A stretch of 64,000 nucleotides of DNA from Paraburkholderia sp. BL9I2N2 (GCF_004339745.1 NZ_SMGP01000002.1:744001-808000), one strand, 5' to 3'; positions 43,349-52,500 are shown, counted from the stretch's first letter. Program-made: numbers and translations. Notes: generated by a model from the letters alone, not told the origin.

Positions 43349-44062
43349 CTAGAACAGGCCCGGAATCACGCGGTAACGCACGCGGGCCTTGTAGGTACGA
43401 TAGCCTTCGTCCGCCGAGAGAAGCTGCTCCTCGCGCACGATGCGCCCGACCTGCAACGCGAACTGACAACCGTACACCAGCAGGTTTTGCAGACCGAAGT
43501 TCACCAGCAGAAAACCGATGTCGGTGATGAAGTAACCGAGGTACATCGGATGCCGAACGAAGCGATAGGCGCCACGCGATACGACGCCGCGATTGGCCGG
43601 CAAGATGCCGAACGAGCGGCGCAGCGAGGCCTTGGCGAACAGCTGCCAGCAAATCCCCAAAAGTTGCAGCGCTGCGCCGATGGTCTCCGGCACGAGCTGC
43701 GCGCCGGGCGCGAGACGCACGGCGAGAAAGTAGTACGTACCGCCCATCGAGCAAATGAAGGCGAACGGCCGCCAGTCGCGTTTCATCGGCACCCGCGTGA
43801 AGAGCGACAAGCCCACCGTGAAGCAAGCGGCGACCACCAGCAATAACAGCGTGATCCGCGACGGCGCCGCGCGCCATTGCGTGATCGCAGCGTAGGCAAA
43901 CAGACTCAGCATGAGCGCGGCGCCCGCGCGCGCAACCACCTCCACCAGCGCGTGGCGCAGGCCGGCCGCGCTGCCCGAATCGGCGGACATGGTGCTCGAT
44001 GCCGAAGCGCCTTGCGCGCTGACGGCGAGTGGCAGGTCTTGCAAAGGTGTCGTCGGGGTCAT
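43349..44062 (-). CDS. Isoprenylcysteine methyltransferase-like membrane protein
   Basis: A 237-residue membrane protein of the ICMT/PEMT family. An N-terminal Ala/Ser-rich segment is followed by about five helices (ALMLSLFAYAAITQW, ITLLLLVVAACFTVGLSLF, FAFICSMGGTYYFLAV, TIGAALQLLGICWQLF, NLLVYGCQFALQV) and the SAM-binding signature GAYRFVRHPMYLGYF with EEQLLSADEGYRTYKARVRYRVIPGLF. Bacterial members methylate lipids or small molecules. It starts 7 bases after the stop of the VWA/TadG-like gene, so it is the last gene of the tad operon as read here. Whether it acts on pili is unknown. Confidence 0.82.
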   Translation of the reverse strand: MTPTTPLQDLPLAVSAQGASASSTMSADSGSAAGLRHALVEVVARAGAALMLSLFAYAAITQWRAAPSRITLLLLVVAACFTVGLSLFTRVPMKRDWRPFAFICSMGGTYYFLAVRLAPGAQLVPETIGAALQLLGICWQLFAKASLRRSFGILPANRGVVSRGAYRFVRHPMYLGYFITDIGFLLVNFGLQNLLVYGCQFALQVGRIVREEQLLSADEGYRTYKARVRYRVIPGLF

Positions 44063-44069
44063 GGCGCGC

Positions 44070-45413
44070 TCACTTGGAAATACGAAGGATTTGCGAAGCC
44101 AGTTGCGAAAAGCACGGCTTCAGATCGGCTGGCGTCGCGGCGTAGCAGTACACGCCGACGGGCTGTTTTGAGTTGTAGCAACGCGAGGGCGAATCGGCGG
44201 TGTTCGCCATGCACTTGAGCACGTCCTGGCCGATTTCGTTGTCCGGACCGGCGGGCTGCACCAGTTCGGGTCCGTAACCGAGCGTGAACACGTAGGTGCC
44301 TTCGGCGCGCGCCGCCGCGGCCATCGCTTCGAGCAGATTGCGCGACGCGCGGTTGACGTTCACATACGTGATGTCGCCGTTCGGCACGGCGCGCGGCGCG
44401 GTCACGGGCCAGATCGGGAAGACCTGTTCGTTCTTGTCGTGCGCGTTGTACCAGTTCGGCATGGCCGTCACGAGCTTGGTCACGTTGCTCTGGTAGCACG
44501 GCGAACCGAGCTGCTGGCTGAGCGAATTCATGTTGTACAGCCCGGACATCGTGCCCGCGCTGTCCGGGCTCGCGATCGTGCCGGCGGTATTGTTGCAACC
44601 GCTCTGATTGGTCGTGAAGAAAGAGGAGAAACTGTTCGGCGCGCCGTCCGAGAAGAACACGATCACCCGCAAGCTGGACGGCTGCGTGATCACCGTATTC
44701 AACTGGTTGCGCGCGTTCCAGATCGCTTCGGCCGAATTGGTGCTGCCATTGAACGAGTATTTTTTGATGTCGGCGGTCATCGTCGCGCGATCGAAACCGC
44801 GCGTATTGCCTTTGAACGGCACGTCGACCACGGTGCCGTAAGCGAAGTGCATCAGCGCCACACGGTCGTTGGTCACATCGAAATTATTGAGGAAGGCCAC
44901 CGCATTCGAGCGCACCGCGGCCGGCACGCCGGAAGTGTTCAGCGAGCCCGTGGTATCGATCACGAACGCCATATCCAACGTCTTGCGAATCGCCTGCGAG
45001 GACGAACTCACGTTCAGCACCTTGAATCCAAGTACCTTCGTGAAGCTGACCGGCACGCTCGCCTGCGCGGTCATGCCGATCGTCACCGTGCCGCCGGTGT
45101 TGAACACGATCGAGGGTGTGCCCGCCGTCACGCTGGAGCCGAGAAAACCCGCCGGATAGTTCGCCGCGAAAAAGGCCGTCGCCGCCTGCTGTGCGTTATT
45201 GGTCTGCTCCGTCTGGTTGCTGCCGCGCGTGACCGCCTCGCCGGCCGCGATCACCGCGCCGTCGGTGGCGGCATCCAGACGTGCCTTGATCATGTAGCCG
45301 AAACCGGAATCCACCGCGAGACCGAGGATGCCTAGCAACGCGATCAGCGACACCGCCACGATGATGCTGACCGATCCCCTCTGCCGTCTTCTGAACGCCG
45401 CTGTTGTTTTCAT
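44070..45413 (-). CDS. TadG-like pilus protein with von Willebrand A domain
   Basis: A 447-residue protein with the Tad-type N-terminus RRRQRGSVSIIVAVSLIALLGILGLAVDSGFGYMIKARLDAATDGAVIAAGEA (one hydrophobic anchor, the TadG Flp-like segment). A VWA domain follows from about residue 150 with a degenerate MIDAS DTTGS, then VALMHFAYGTVVDVPF and VIVFFSDGAPNS. Several cysteines in the C-terminal third (SGCNN, SPCYQ, KCMAN, RCYN, YCYA, PCFS) may form disulfides outside the membrane. It is probably a surface-exposed or anchoring minor component. The ATG at 45413 is preceded by the CGGGGGT leader shared with three other tad genes. Confidence 0.88.
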   Translation of the reverse strand: MKTTAAFRRRQRGSVSIIVAVSLIALLGILGLAVDSGFGYMIKARLDAATDGAVIAAGEAVTRGSNQTEQTNNAQQAATAFFAANYPAGFLGSSVTAGTPSIVFNTGGTVTIGMTAQASVPVSFTKVLGFKVLNVSSSSQAIRKTLDMAFVIDTTGSLNTSGVPAAVRSNAVAFLNNFDVTNDRVALMHFAYGTVVDVPFKGNTRGFDRATMTADIKKYSFNGSTNSAEAIWNARNQLNTVITQPSSLRVIVFFSDGAPNSFSSFFTTNQSGCNNTAGTIASPDSAGTMSGLYNMNSLSQQLGSPCYQSNVTKLVTAMPNWYNAHDKNEQVFPIWPVTAPRAVPNGDITYVNVNRASRNLLEAMAAAARAEGTYVFTLGYGPELVQPAGPDNEIGQDVLKCMANTADSPSRCYNSKQPVGVYCYAATPADLKPCFSQLASQILRISK

Positions 45414-45463
45414 TACTACCCCCGGTCCTGCGTTTTTTTTATTTGGCTCGGCTGTTCGCCGGG

Positions 45464-46093
45464 TCAGAACACCGTCATTGCGTAGAGATTCGGCGAGAGC
45501 GCAGGTGTCGTGAAGCCGCCGCCGAGATCCAGCGAACCGATCAGTGGCGTCTGCAGATAGAACGCCTCGACCACGTAAGCGATCTGGCCGTCGGAGAGCT
45601 TGCCTTGCAGCAGGTTTACCACCGGCGACGTCTTCCCCGCGGCTGGAATGCCACTGCAACTGCCGGTGCCGTCCGTCGCCCAGCGCGTGCCGGCGTTGCC
45701 GCAATTCCATAACTGGCTCGCCGGATAGTAATTGCCGCCGTTCCAGCGATACTGCGCGACCACCACGCCCGTGCAATTGTTGCCGCTGCTGTCGCAGTTG
45801 TTGTTACCCATGATCTCGGTGATGTAGATCATGCCGTTGGCGTTCATGTTCAGCGGCGGCGTGGTCGATGTGAGCGAGGACATGATGGTCTGCATCGGAA
45901 ACGTGAGCGACGCGCGCGAAGACAGGCTCGCGCCTTCGCGGCTCACGTTGATCAGAATCATCTGTGCCTGGACGTTGCGCGCAATGTCATACACCGGCAG
46001 CGCGAGCGCCACCAGCATCGGCAGCAACAACGCCATTTCCACGCTGACGATGCCTTTGGACGCGCGGCGGCTTCGCAAGGAACGTGTACGCAT
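45464..46093 (-). CDS. tadF: TadE/TadF-type minor pilin
   Basis: A 209-residue pseudopilin. The N-terminus RSLRSRRASKGIVSVEMALLLPMLVALALPVYDIARNVQAQMILINVSREGASLSSR carries the hydrophobic pilin-like helix with the conserved Glu (SVEMALL) that defines TadE/F. The rest is a soluble domain with two or more disulfide candidates (NNNCDSSGNNC, LWNCGNAG, GSCSG). It starts 1 base after the stop of the previous tadE-like gene. Which of the two is TadE or TadF is assigned by order only. Confidence 0.82.
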   Translation of the reverse strand: MRTRSLRSRRASKGIVSVEMALLLPMLVALALPVYDIARNVQAQMILINVSREGASLSSRASLTFPMQTIMSSLTSTTPPLNMNANGMIYITEIMGNNNCDSSGNNCTGVVVAQYRWNGGNYYPASQLWNCGNAGTRWATDGTGSCSGIPAAGKTSPVVNLLQGKLSDGQIAYVVEAFYLQTPLIGSLDLGGGFTTPALSPNLYAMTVF

Positions 46094-46094
46094 G

Positions 46095-46625
46095 TCAGAA
46101 GCCCTCGTTGCGCATCGTCGCCGCGACGCTGAAGCTGAAATTGCCGTTGGCGAAGAACGGCTTGACCAGCGGCGTGAGAAGCGGCCAGATGCAGTTGATC
46201 TGCAACACCACGATATCGCCGGGATTACCGAACATGCCGGTGCTGTAACTCGTCTGCGTGTTGTAGGTCTGGCTCGCGCCATTGATGGTGATCACGTAAC
46301 TCGGCGAGACGAGTGAATAGAGACCCATCGAGCTGTCCTTGATCTCCTGCACGACGGCCAGGTAACGCTGCTGGTTGGTCGCGTTCGGGTCGAGGTTGGT
46401 TTGCCCCGTTACCGAATAACGCGCGCCTTCCCTCACCGCGTATTGCATGGTCAGATTGACCCACAGCGCGACGCCGAGATCCATGGCGATGCACAGCAGC
46501 AGAAACAGCAGCGGCGCGACCAACGCGAACTCGATCGTGGCGGCGCCGCGCTGCTTGCGCGCAGGTCCGCGCTTGCCCGCGCGCGCCACTGCGCTAAAGG
46601 TGGACTTCTGGCGAGCGGCTTTCAT
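46095..46625 (-). CDS. tadE: TadE-type minor pilin
   Basis: A 176-residue pseudopilin: basic N-terminus, then RKQRGAATIEFALVAPLLFLLLCIAMDLGVALWVNLTMQYAVREGARYSVTGQ, the exact TadE pattern with the invariant Glu in TIEFALV. The soluble part ends PFFANGNFSFSVAATMRNEGF. The ATG at 46625 overlaps the stop of the membrane hydroxylase gene (ATGA), so its translation is coupled to that gene. It would be processed by TadV and assembled with Flp. Confidence 0.88.
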   Translation of the reverse strand: MKAARQKSTFSAVARAGKRGPARKQRGAATIEFALVAPLLFLLLCIAMDLGVALWVNLTMQYAVREGARYSVTGQTNLDPNATNQQRYLAVVQEIKDSSMGLYSLVSPSYVITINGASQTYNTQTSYSTGMFGNPGDIVVLQINCIWPLLTPLVKPFFANGNFSFSVAATMRNEGF

Positions 46626-47488
46626 TTCGTCTCCTTGTCCAGCAGCGGCACCGGCTTGCCGCCGAGCCCCGTGCCGCGCTCGGCGTGCAGGCGCAGCGGC
46701 CAGCAGAATGCTTCCAGCAGCGAACGCGGTTGCGCGCCGTCGTCGAGACCGGTAGCCGGCCACTCCTCTCGGGCCGGCACCCACTGCGTGTCGAACAGGT
46801 GATCCCACAGCGGCAGCAGTTGCGTGAAGTTATGGTCGAAATGCTCAGTGCGGTTCGAATGATGCAGGCGGTGATATTGCGGATTGTTAACCCACGTGAT
46901 GTAGCGGCCGAGGTCCACGCGCAGATTCAGATGCGCGAAATAATTGCCGAACATGAATACGATCGAAGTCAAACCGACAATCCACGGTTCGACCTTGAAC
47001 AGCACGCCGACGAGCGGATAGAGCAGACAGCCCTTGATGAGCGATTCGATCCAGTGGTGCCGCCACGTGACCGTGACATTGAACTCGACCGCGCTATGGT
47101 GCAGCGAATGCAGCTTCCACAGCATGGGCCACGTGTGCTGCAGGCGGTGAAACGCGTATTCGAGCACGTCGATGGTCAACAGCACGATCACGAACGAGGC
47201 CAACGCGCCGAACCCGTGCGAATTCAGGACCACCATGCCGCCGCCGAGCGCATTCACGATCGCAATGCTCGCCGCCGCAGTCAACGGCCTCATCGCTTCC
47301 ACCATCGCCAGATACACGCCCGCGTAGGCCACGTTGAAACGCTGCCCGGCGCGCGATTGCAGCATCACGGCAGGCCAGCGCCGTTCCAGCGCCGCGCCCG
47401 CGGCCATCACCACCAGCCCGAGCGCGTACGCGCGCAGCCAGATGCTTGCGTGATTCATCAGATCAGGAAACGGGCTGGATGCAAACAT
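46622..47488 (-). CDS. Sterol desaturase/fatty-acid hydroxylase-family membrane protein inside the tad locus
   Basis: A 288-residue diiron membrane enzyme of the fatty-acid hydroxylase superfamily. Helices are visible at LRAYALGLVVMAAGAAL, FGALASFVIVLLTIDVLEYAFHR and GCLLYPLVGVLFKV. The histidine motifs are HRLQH (HxxxH), HSLHHS (HxxHH), NYFAHLN and YHRLHHS, all of which ligate the diiron centre in the family. It occupies the slot between tadC and tadE where tadD often lies. Its start at 47488 (preceded by GGGGAA) is 26 bases after the tadC stop, and its own stop overlaps the tadE start. A link to lipid or sterol-like modification near the pilus machine is speculative. Confidence 0.85.
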   Translation of the reverse strand: MFASSPFPDLMNHASIWLRAYALGLVVMAAGAALERRWPAVMLQSRAGQRFNVAYAGVYLAMVEAMRPLTAAASIAIVNALGGGMVVLNSHGFGALASFVIVLLTIDVLEYAFHRLQHTWPMLWKLHSLHHSAVEFNVTVTWRHHWIESLIKGCLLYPLVGVLFKVEPWIVGLTSIVFMFGNYFAHLNLRVDLGRYITWVNNPQYHRLHHSNRTEHFDHNFTQLLPLWDHLFDTQWVPAREEWPATGLDDGAQPRSLLEAFCWPLRLHAERGTGLGGKPVPLLDKETK

Positions 47489-47514
47489 GTGATTCCCCAG
47501 TGAATGCCTGGCGT

Positions 47515-48471
47515 TCAACCACCCGAGATGCCGTTGATGGCCGGGAACAGCTGACGCATGACCTGGATCGCTGACGGACCGACCAGCACAGCCAGCAGCG
47601 TTGGGAAAATAAAAAACATCAGCGGAAACAGGAGTTTCAAAGCGATCTTCGCAGCCTGCTCTTCCGCGCGCAAGCGCCGTTTGGTGCGCAAGTTGTCGGT
47701 ATAAACACGGAGCGAGTCGCCCACGCTGGTGCCAAAGCGGTCAGCCTGAATCAGCATCGCGGCGAGCGTGTCGATATCTTCCACGCCGGTGCGCAACGAC
47801 AGGTTGCGCAAGGCCTTGTCGCGCCCCGAGCCGGCGCGCAGTTCCAGCAGCACCATGTCGAGCTCGTCTTTGAGCGCGTGGCTCCTCACGCCGATTTCCT
47901 GAGTGACGCGCATCATCGCCGCGTCGAGGCCGAGACCCGCTTCCACGCACACGGTCATCAGATCGAGCGCGTCGGGCAAATCTTCGAACAGCTTGCGCTG
48001 CCGGCTTTCGACGAGCCGCGTCATCACGAGGTTCGGCAGGTAGAAGCCGAGCGCCGACGCGGCCAGCACCGTCAGCAGCAGATAGATGCGCTGACCAGCT
48101 TCGAAGGCGTTGCCGAAACAGATCAGCGCGATGGCCGGCAGCGCGAGCGCCAGCACGGTCTTGGCGGCGAAATAGATCGCCGGCGCAGACGGTGTGCGGA
48201 TGCCCGCATTCGCGAAGCGCAGACGCAGCGCCGATTTGTCCCAGTCCTCTTTCGGCAGCGACAGTTTGGCGACCCGCTCGGACATCTTCGTGACCGTCTC
48301 GACCCAGTTCTTCTGTGCGCCGGCGTCCCTTTCGCTGGCGACGTCGGGCTGCCCGAGTTCCTCGATGCGCCGTTGCACAGGATCGGGGCGCAGCAGTGAC
48401 ATCGCCTTCAGCGCCGCGCCGAACACGATCAGGAACATCACCCCCAGCAGCACGATCTGTTCTATTTTCAT
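47515..48471 (-). CDS. tadC: Tad pilus inner-membrane platform protein TadC
   Basis: A 318-residue type II secretion F-domain protein. Helices include MKIEQIVLLGVMFLIVFGAAL, AKTVLALALPAIALICFG and LLTVLAASALGFYLPNLV. The F domain reads FEDLPDALDLMTVCVEAGLGLDAAMMRVTQEIG, the TadC signature, and the C-terminal helix pair is LLFPLMFFIFPTLLAVLVGPSAI. It works with TadB as the platform for the TadA motor. Start at 48471, giving the family N-terminus. It follows tadB by 44 bases. Confidence 0.93.
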   Translation of the reverse strand: MKIEQIVLLGVMFLIVFGAALKAMSLLRPDPVQRRIEELGQPDVASERDAGAQKNWVETVTKMSERVAKLSLPKEDWDKSALRLRFANAGIRTPSAPAIYFAAKTVLALALPAIALICFGNAFEAGQRIYLLLTVLAASALGFYLPNLVMTRLVESRQRKLFEDLPDALDLMTVCVEAGLGLDAAMMRVTQEIGVRSHALKDELDMVLLELRAGSGRDKALRNLSLRTGVEDIDTLAAMLIQADRFGTSVGDSLRVYTDNLRTKRRLRAEEQAAKIALKLLFPLMFFIFPTLLAVLVGPSAIQVMRQLFPAINGISGG

Positions 48472-48515
48472 GATCTGCGGGCAGGGCCCGCGCTCCTCGT
48501 GTCGAAAGCAGTGGT

Positions 48516-49493
48516 CTAGATATGGATGCGCACGACTTTGCGCATCCACAGGATGCCGAACAGCATCATCGTTATCGCCACGCCGGCGAGTTGCACGCCG
48601 GCCGGGTCCGTCCAGAACACACTGATGTAGCCCGGATTGAGCACCGTCAGCAGCCCAAGAATGGCGAACGGCAACACGCCGAGCACCCAGGCCGACAGGC
48701 GTCCTTCCGCCGACAACACCCGCACCTTGCCGAGCAGCTTGAGCCGCTCGCGAATGATGCCGGCGATGGAACCCAGAATCTCCGCCAGATTGCCGCCCGC
48801 CTCACGCTGGATCAGCACGGCGATCACGAAGTAGCGCAGGTCCTCGACCGGCACGCGGCTCACCATGTTCAGGAGCGCGTCGTTCATCGAAACGCCGTAG
48901 TTGATCTCGTCGAACACCAGCGCGAATTCGCCGCCGAGCGGTTCGGGCAACTCCTCGCCGACCATGCCGAGCGCGGCGGGAAAGGAATGCCCGGCACGCA
49001 GTGCGCGAGCGATCAGATCGGCCGCATCGGGCAACTGCCGCTCGAGTTGCAGCACGCGTTTGGTGCGGTTGCGGCGCAGAATCGTGACCGGCAGCAGGCA
49101 GGCCACGACGGCGAGCACGCTCATGACCGGCACTGGCACGTGCAACACGAAACCGGCAAAAGCGCCCGCGAGTCCGCACAGCAACGTGTAAGTGATGAAG
49201 CGCGCCACCGACCACTTCAGCCCGGACTGCTGCAACTGCCGGTCGAGCGCATGCACACGCGGCATGCGCAGTAGCAGGTTCGTGACGAACGGCGACTCGC
49301 TCAGCATGCGCTGCTTGAGAATCGAGAGCTGTTGGCTGCTCACGTTGCCACCCGCGGAGAGCGCGCGAATGCGCTCGTCCATGCGTTTGACGTCCTTGCC
49401 GTGATGGCTGCTCCAGAACAGATAGACGGCCTCGATGGCGAGCACGACCGCGAGAAACGCGAGCACCGCAAAACCGATAAACGACGTGTTCAT
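48516..49493 (-). CDS. tadB: Tad pilus inner-membrane platform protein TadB
   Basis: A 325-residue F-domain protein with an N-terminal helix (FIGFAVLAFLAVVLAIEAVYLFW), a central helix pair, and the F domain QLPDAADLIARALRAGHSFPAALGMVGEELPEPLGGEFALVFDEINYGVSMNDALLNMVSRVPVEDLRYFVIAVLIQREAGGNLAEIL. That last block is the TadB hallmark. It lies 27 bases after tadA in the same direction. TadB and TadC together form the membrane assembly platform. Confidence 0.95.
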   Translation of the reverse strand: MNTSFIGFAVLAFLAVVLAIEAVYLFWSSHHGKDVKRMDERIRALSAGGNVSSQQLSILKQRMLSESPFVTNLLLRMPRVHALDRQLQQSGLKWSVARFITYTLLCGLAGAFAGFVLHVPVPVMSVLAVVACLLPVTILRRNRTKRVLQLERQLPDAADLIARALRAGHSFPAALGMVGEELPEPLGGEFALVFDEINYGVSMNDALLNMVSRVPVEDLRYFVIAVLIQREAGGNLAEILGSIAGIIRERLKLLGKVRVLSAEGRLSAWVLGVLPFAILGLLTVLNPGYISVFWTDPAGVQLAGVAITMMLFGILWMRKVVRIHI

Positions 49494-49520
49494 GTCCCTC
49501 TCCTCACACCCGTTGCGCGT

Positions 49521-50903
49521 TCATACTTCGAAACGCCGTGCCGGATCGAACATCTGGTCCGGCAGCACGATGCCGAAGCCCGCCAGCCGCTCGCAGAATT
49601 TCGGCCGCACGCCGCTCGCGCAAAAATAGCCTTTGATCATGCCGTTTTCGTCGACGCCGGTGCGCTTGAACGTGAAGATCTCCTGCATGTTGATGATGTC
49701 GCCTTCCATGCCGGTGATTTCCTGAATGCTCATCAGCTTGCGGCGCCCGTCGGTCAGACGCGAGGCCTGTACCACCACCGTGATCGCCGAAGCGATCTGC
49801 TGACGGATCGCCTTGATCGGCATCGGCAGACCCGCCATGCCGACCATGTTCTCTAGACGCGTGAGCGCGTCGCGCGGCGTGTTCGCGTGCAGCGTCGCCA
49901 TCGAACCTTCGTGGCCGGTGTTCATGGCGTGCAGCATGTCGAGCGCTTCGGCGCCGCGCACTTCGCCGAGCACGATACGGTCGGGGCGCATTCGCAGCGC
50001 GTTGCGCACCAGCGAGCGCTGCGAGATTTCGCCCTTGCCTTCGATATTCGGCGGCCGCGTTTCGAGCCGCAGCACGTGCTGCTGGCGCATCTGCAATTCG
50101 GCCGCGTCTTCGATCGTCACGACCCGCTCGTCTTCCGGAATGAAGCCGGAGAGCAGGTTGAGCAGCGTGGTTTTGCCGCTGCCCGTGCCGCCGGAAATCA
50201 GCACGTTCAGCTTCGATTTGATCAGCGCTTCGAGCAGTTGCGCCATCGCGGGCGTGAAGCTCTGGTTGTTCACCATGTCGGTGACCGTGAGCGGATTCAC
50301 CGCGAAGCGGCGAATCGACACCAGCGGGCCGTCGATCGCGGACGGCGGAATGATCGCGTTGACACGCGAGCCGTCAGGCAGGCGCGCGTCGACCATCGGC
50401 GTGGATTCGTCGATCCGGCGGCCCACGCGCGAAACGATGCGCTCGATGATCTTCATCAGATGCGCGTCGTCGTAGAAGGTCACGTCCGTATGTTCGAGGC
50501 GGCCGCGCCGTTCCACATACACGTGCTGCGACGTGTTGACCAGAATGTCGGAGATGGTCGGGTCGTTGAGCAGCGGTTCGAGCGGGCCGAGGCCGACCAT
50601 TTCGTCGTGCACGTCCTGGGCAAGACGGCGGCGCTCGAGTTCGTTCATCGGGATCTTGTCTTCGTCGACGATCCGCTCCACCAGTTGCGCCAGTTCGCGC
50701 TTGATCTGCTCGGGCGACAGGCGTTGCAGCTTGTCGAGCTCCACCCGGTCGATAATCGCCTGATGAATGTTCATCTTGAGCTGCTGATACGCGCGCCGCG
50801 CCGCGAGGCTGTCGGCGGCCGCGCCGGCTGCCGCCGTCGCGGGACTGGCGCTGTCGAACGACAACGTGCCGCTCTGGATCATCAACTGTTCGCGCAATGA
50901 CAT
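49521..50903 (-). CDS. tadA: Tad pilus assembly ATPase TadA (CpaF)
   Basis: A 460-residue secretion/conjugation ATPase of the CpaF/VirB11 group that drives Flp pilus extension and retraction. The N-terminal domain contains VEDEDKIPMNELERRRLAQDVHDEMVGLGPLEPLLNDPTISDILVN. Walker A is GGTGSGKTTLLNLLSGF near residue 236, the Asp box DERVVTIEDAAEL follows, then the Walker B region ALRMRPDRIVLGEVRGAEALDMLHAMNTGHEGSMATLHAN with the His box. All motifs are intact. It follows cpaE by 54 bases. Confidence 0.97.
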   Translation of the reverse strand: MSLREQLMIQSGTLSFDSASPATAAAGAAADSLAARRAYQQLKMNIHQAIIDRVELDKLQRLSPEQIKRELAQLVERIVDEDKIPMNELERRRLAQDVHDEMVGLGPLEPLLNDPTISDILVNTSQHVYVERRGRLEHTDVTFYDDAHLMKIIERIVSRVGRRIDESTPMVDARLPDGSRVNAIIPPSAIDGPLVSIRRFAVNPLTVTDMVNNQSFTPAMAQLLEALIKSKLNVLISGGTGSGKTTLLNLLSGFIPEDERVVTIEDAAELQMRQQHVLRLETRPPNIEGKGEISQRSLVRNALRMRPDRIVLGEVRGAEALDMLHAMNTGHEGSMATLHANTPRDALTRLENMVGMAGLPMPIKAIRQQIASAITVVVQASRLTDGRRKLMSIQEITGMEGDIINMQEIFTFKRTGVDENGMIKGYFCASGVRPKFCERLAGFGIVLPDQMFDPARRFEV

Positions 50904-50957
50904 GGTGCTCTCCGCATTCTTTTCGATGGCAACCGGGCTTGAACGGATTCAGGCGGC

Positions 50958-52160
50958 TCAGTGTCCGGGCTTCAACTGCGGCGGCGAATTGGGCCGGCTG
51001 GCGAACAGACGCCCGAGCACGCTCTTGCGCTCCGCAACCGGCAACGGCCACAGCAACGCGGCCAGTTGCGAGATGCCCTGGGCGAGCGCGCCGCCCTTCG
51101 CGCCGGTGACGAGCGGCACGCCGTGATTCAACGCCTCGGTGGCCTGCTTCTCATCGCGCGGCAAGTGATGCGCGACTTTCGCGCCGAACGTTTCTTCGAG
51201 CGTCGCAAGGTTGATGCGCGCATTCTTGTCGTACTGGTTGACGATCACTTTCAACTTGCTCGCCGGATAGCCGAGCTCCTTGAAAATGTCGAGCATGCGG
51301 CGGCCCGCATGCAGGTACAGAATGTTCTGCCGCACCACCATGCAGATCGAGTCGCTATGATCGAGCGCGTGGATTGCGAGCGGATTGATGTTCTGGCCGA
51401 CGTCGATCAGCACCGCGTCGTATTGCTCGCGCACCAGCGTAAGAATCCGTTCGAGATGCGCGGCGCGCAATTCGCCCGATTTGACCGGATCGCCCGCGCC
51501 GGCCAGCACGTCGAGATTCGCGTGCACGTGCATCACGCAAGATTCAAAGAAAGCGGCGTCGAGCCGGTCGATCTGCGAGCACAGGTCCGCGAGCGTGGCA
51601 GGCGGCGCTTTGTCGGCGACCAGCAAGCTCGCGTCGGCGAATTGCTGGTTCAGGTCGATCAACAGCACGCGCTTGTCGCGCAAGGCGGCCAGCGCGTAAG
51701 CGAGATTCACGGCGATCAGGGTGGTGCCGCTGCCGCCCTTGCAGGACGTGAACGACACCACGCGGCCGTCGCGACGCACGCCGGCGTGTTTCTTCGCCGA
51801 GACGTGGGCGAGCGCGTCGGCGATCTCGCGGTCGTCGAGCGGCCAGGACAGCACGTGCCGCACGCCGACGCGCATCGCCGCCATCAGCAGCGTGGTCGAC
51901 GGCGCCGGGGTCACCAGCATGCAATGCAGATGCGGGAGGTGGGACAGCACCTCCTCGACGCCGCTCAGATCACGCGGCGTCAGGTCGGCGTCGTCGACGA
52001 TCAGCAGATCGGCGCTCTTGATCGCCGCGGCGTGCACGCGCAACTGCTTCGCTGTACCGTGCAGCGTACGCAGACGAAACGCGATGCCGCTTGCCTCGAG
52101 ACGCGCCGCGATCTGCGGCGCGCGCTCGGCGCTGGACGAAATCAGAAGGGTGTCGATCAT
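50958..52160 (-). CDS. cpaE: Pilus localisation ATPase CpaE/TadZ
   Basis: A 400-residue MinD/ParA-like protein. An N-terminal receiver-like domain (DTLLISSSAERAPQIAARLEASG, KSADLLIVDDADLTPRDLSGVEEVL) lacks ATPase motifs. The C-terminal domain begins VSFTSCKGGSGTTLIAVNLAYALAALRDKRVLLIDLN with the deviant Walker A KGGSGTT near residue 138, and has YDAVLIDVGQNINPLAIHALDHSD as switch II. TadZ-type proteins place the pilus machine at the pole. It follows the small lipoprotein gene by 46 bases. Confidence 0.93.
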   Translation of the reverse strand: MIDTLLISSSAERAPQIAARLEASGIAFRLRTLHGTAKQLRVHAAAIKSADLLIVDDADLTPRDLSGVEEVLSHLPHLHCMLVTPAPSTTLLMAAMRVGVRHVLSWPLDDREIADALAHVSAKKHAGVRRDGRVVSFTSCKGGSGTTLIAVNLAYALAALRDKRVLLIDLNQQFADASLLVADKAPPATLADLCSQIDRLDAAFFESCVMHVHANLDVLAGAGDPVKSGELRAAHLERILTLVREQYDAVLIDVGQNINPLAIHALDHSDSICMVVRQNILYLHAGRRMLDIFKELGYPASKLKVIVNQYDKNARINLATLEETFGAKVAHHLPRDEKQATEALNHGVPLVTGAKGGALAQGISQLAALLWPLPVAERKSVLGRLFASRPNSPPQLKPGH

Positions 52161-52206
52161 GGTCAGTCTCCGCTGGCGCTAAACCGAGCCGCCTGGTTGT
52201 GTCGCT

Positions 52207-52500
52207 TCAATACCCGTTCGATGAGCCGACGCCGATCGTAAAGGCATTGGTCGGCGGGGGCGGCGCGGTAAACGATTTGGCGTAGCTCTTCTGCGCCGCG
52301 GCGGCCGCCGTGCCGTCGATACCCGCAACCGGATCGTTATTGGCCGAGGCATTGGGATTGAGCGTCTGCATTTCCTTGATCTGGTTGACCGAGTCGCCGA
52401 ACGTCGCGTCCCAGTGCGGCGTCGAGCTCAGGCAGCCGGCGAGCGCGGCGCTCAAGCCGGCGCACAGCGCCGTGCGGATCAGTGTCTTGGTGTTTGTCAT
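52207..52500 (-). CDS. Small tad-locus lipoprotein
   Basis: A 97-residue lipoprotein with signal peptide and lipobox ALAGC. The mature part contains WDATFGDSVNQIKEMQTLNPNA and GIDGTAAAAAQKSY, a pattern seen in small outer-membrane lipoproteins of tad loci, followed by a Pro-rich tail. It lies between the secretin and cpaE genes, where CpaD-like pilotins are found, and may help place or stabilise the secretin (inference). Confidence 0.72.
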   Translation of the reverse strand: MTNTKTLIRTALCAGLSAALAGCLSSTPHWDATFGDSVNQIKEMQTLNPNASANNDPVAGIDGTAAAAAQKSYAKSFTAPPPPTNAFTIGVGSSNGY

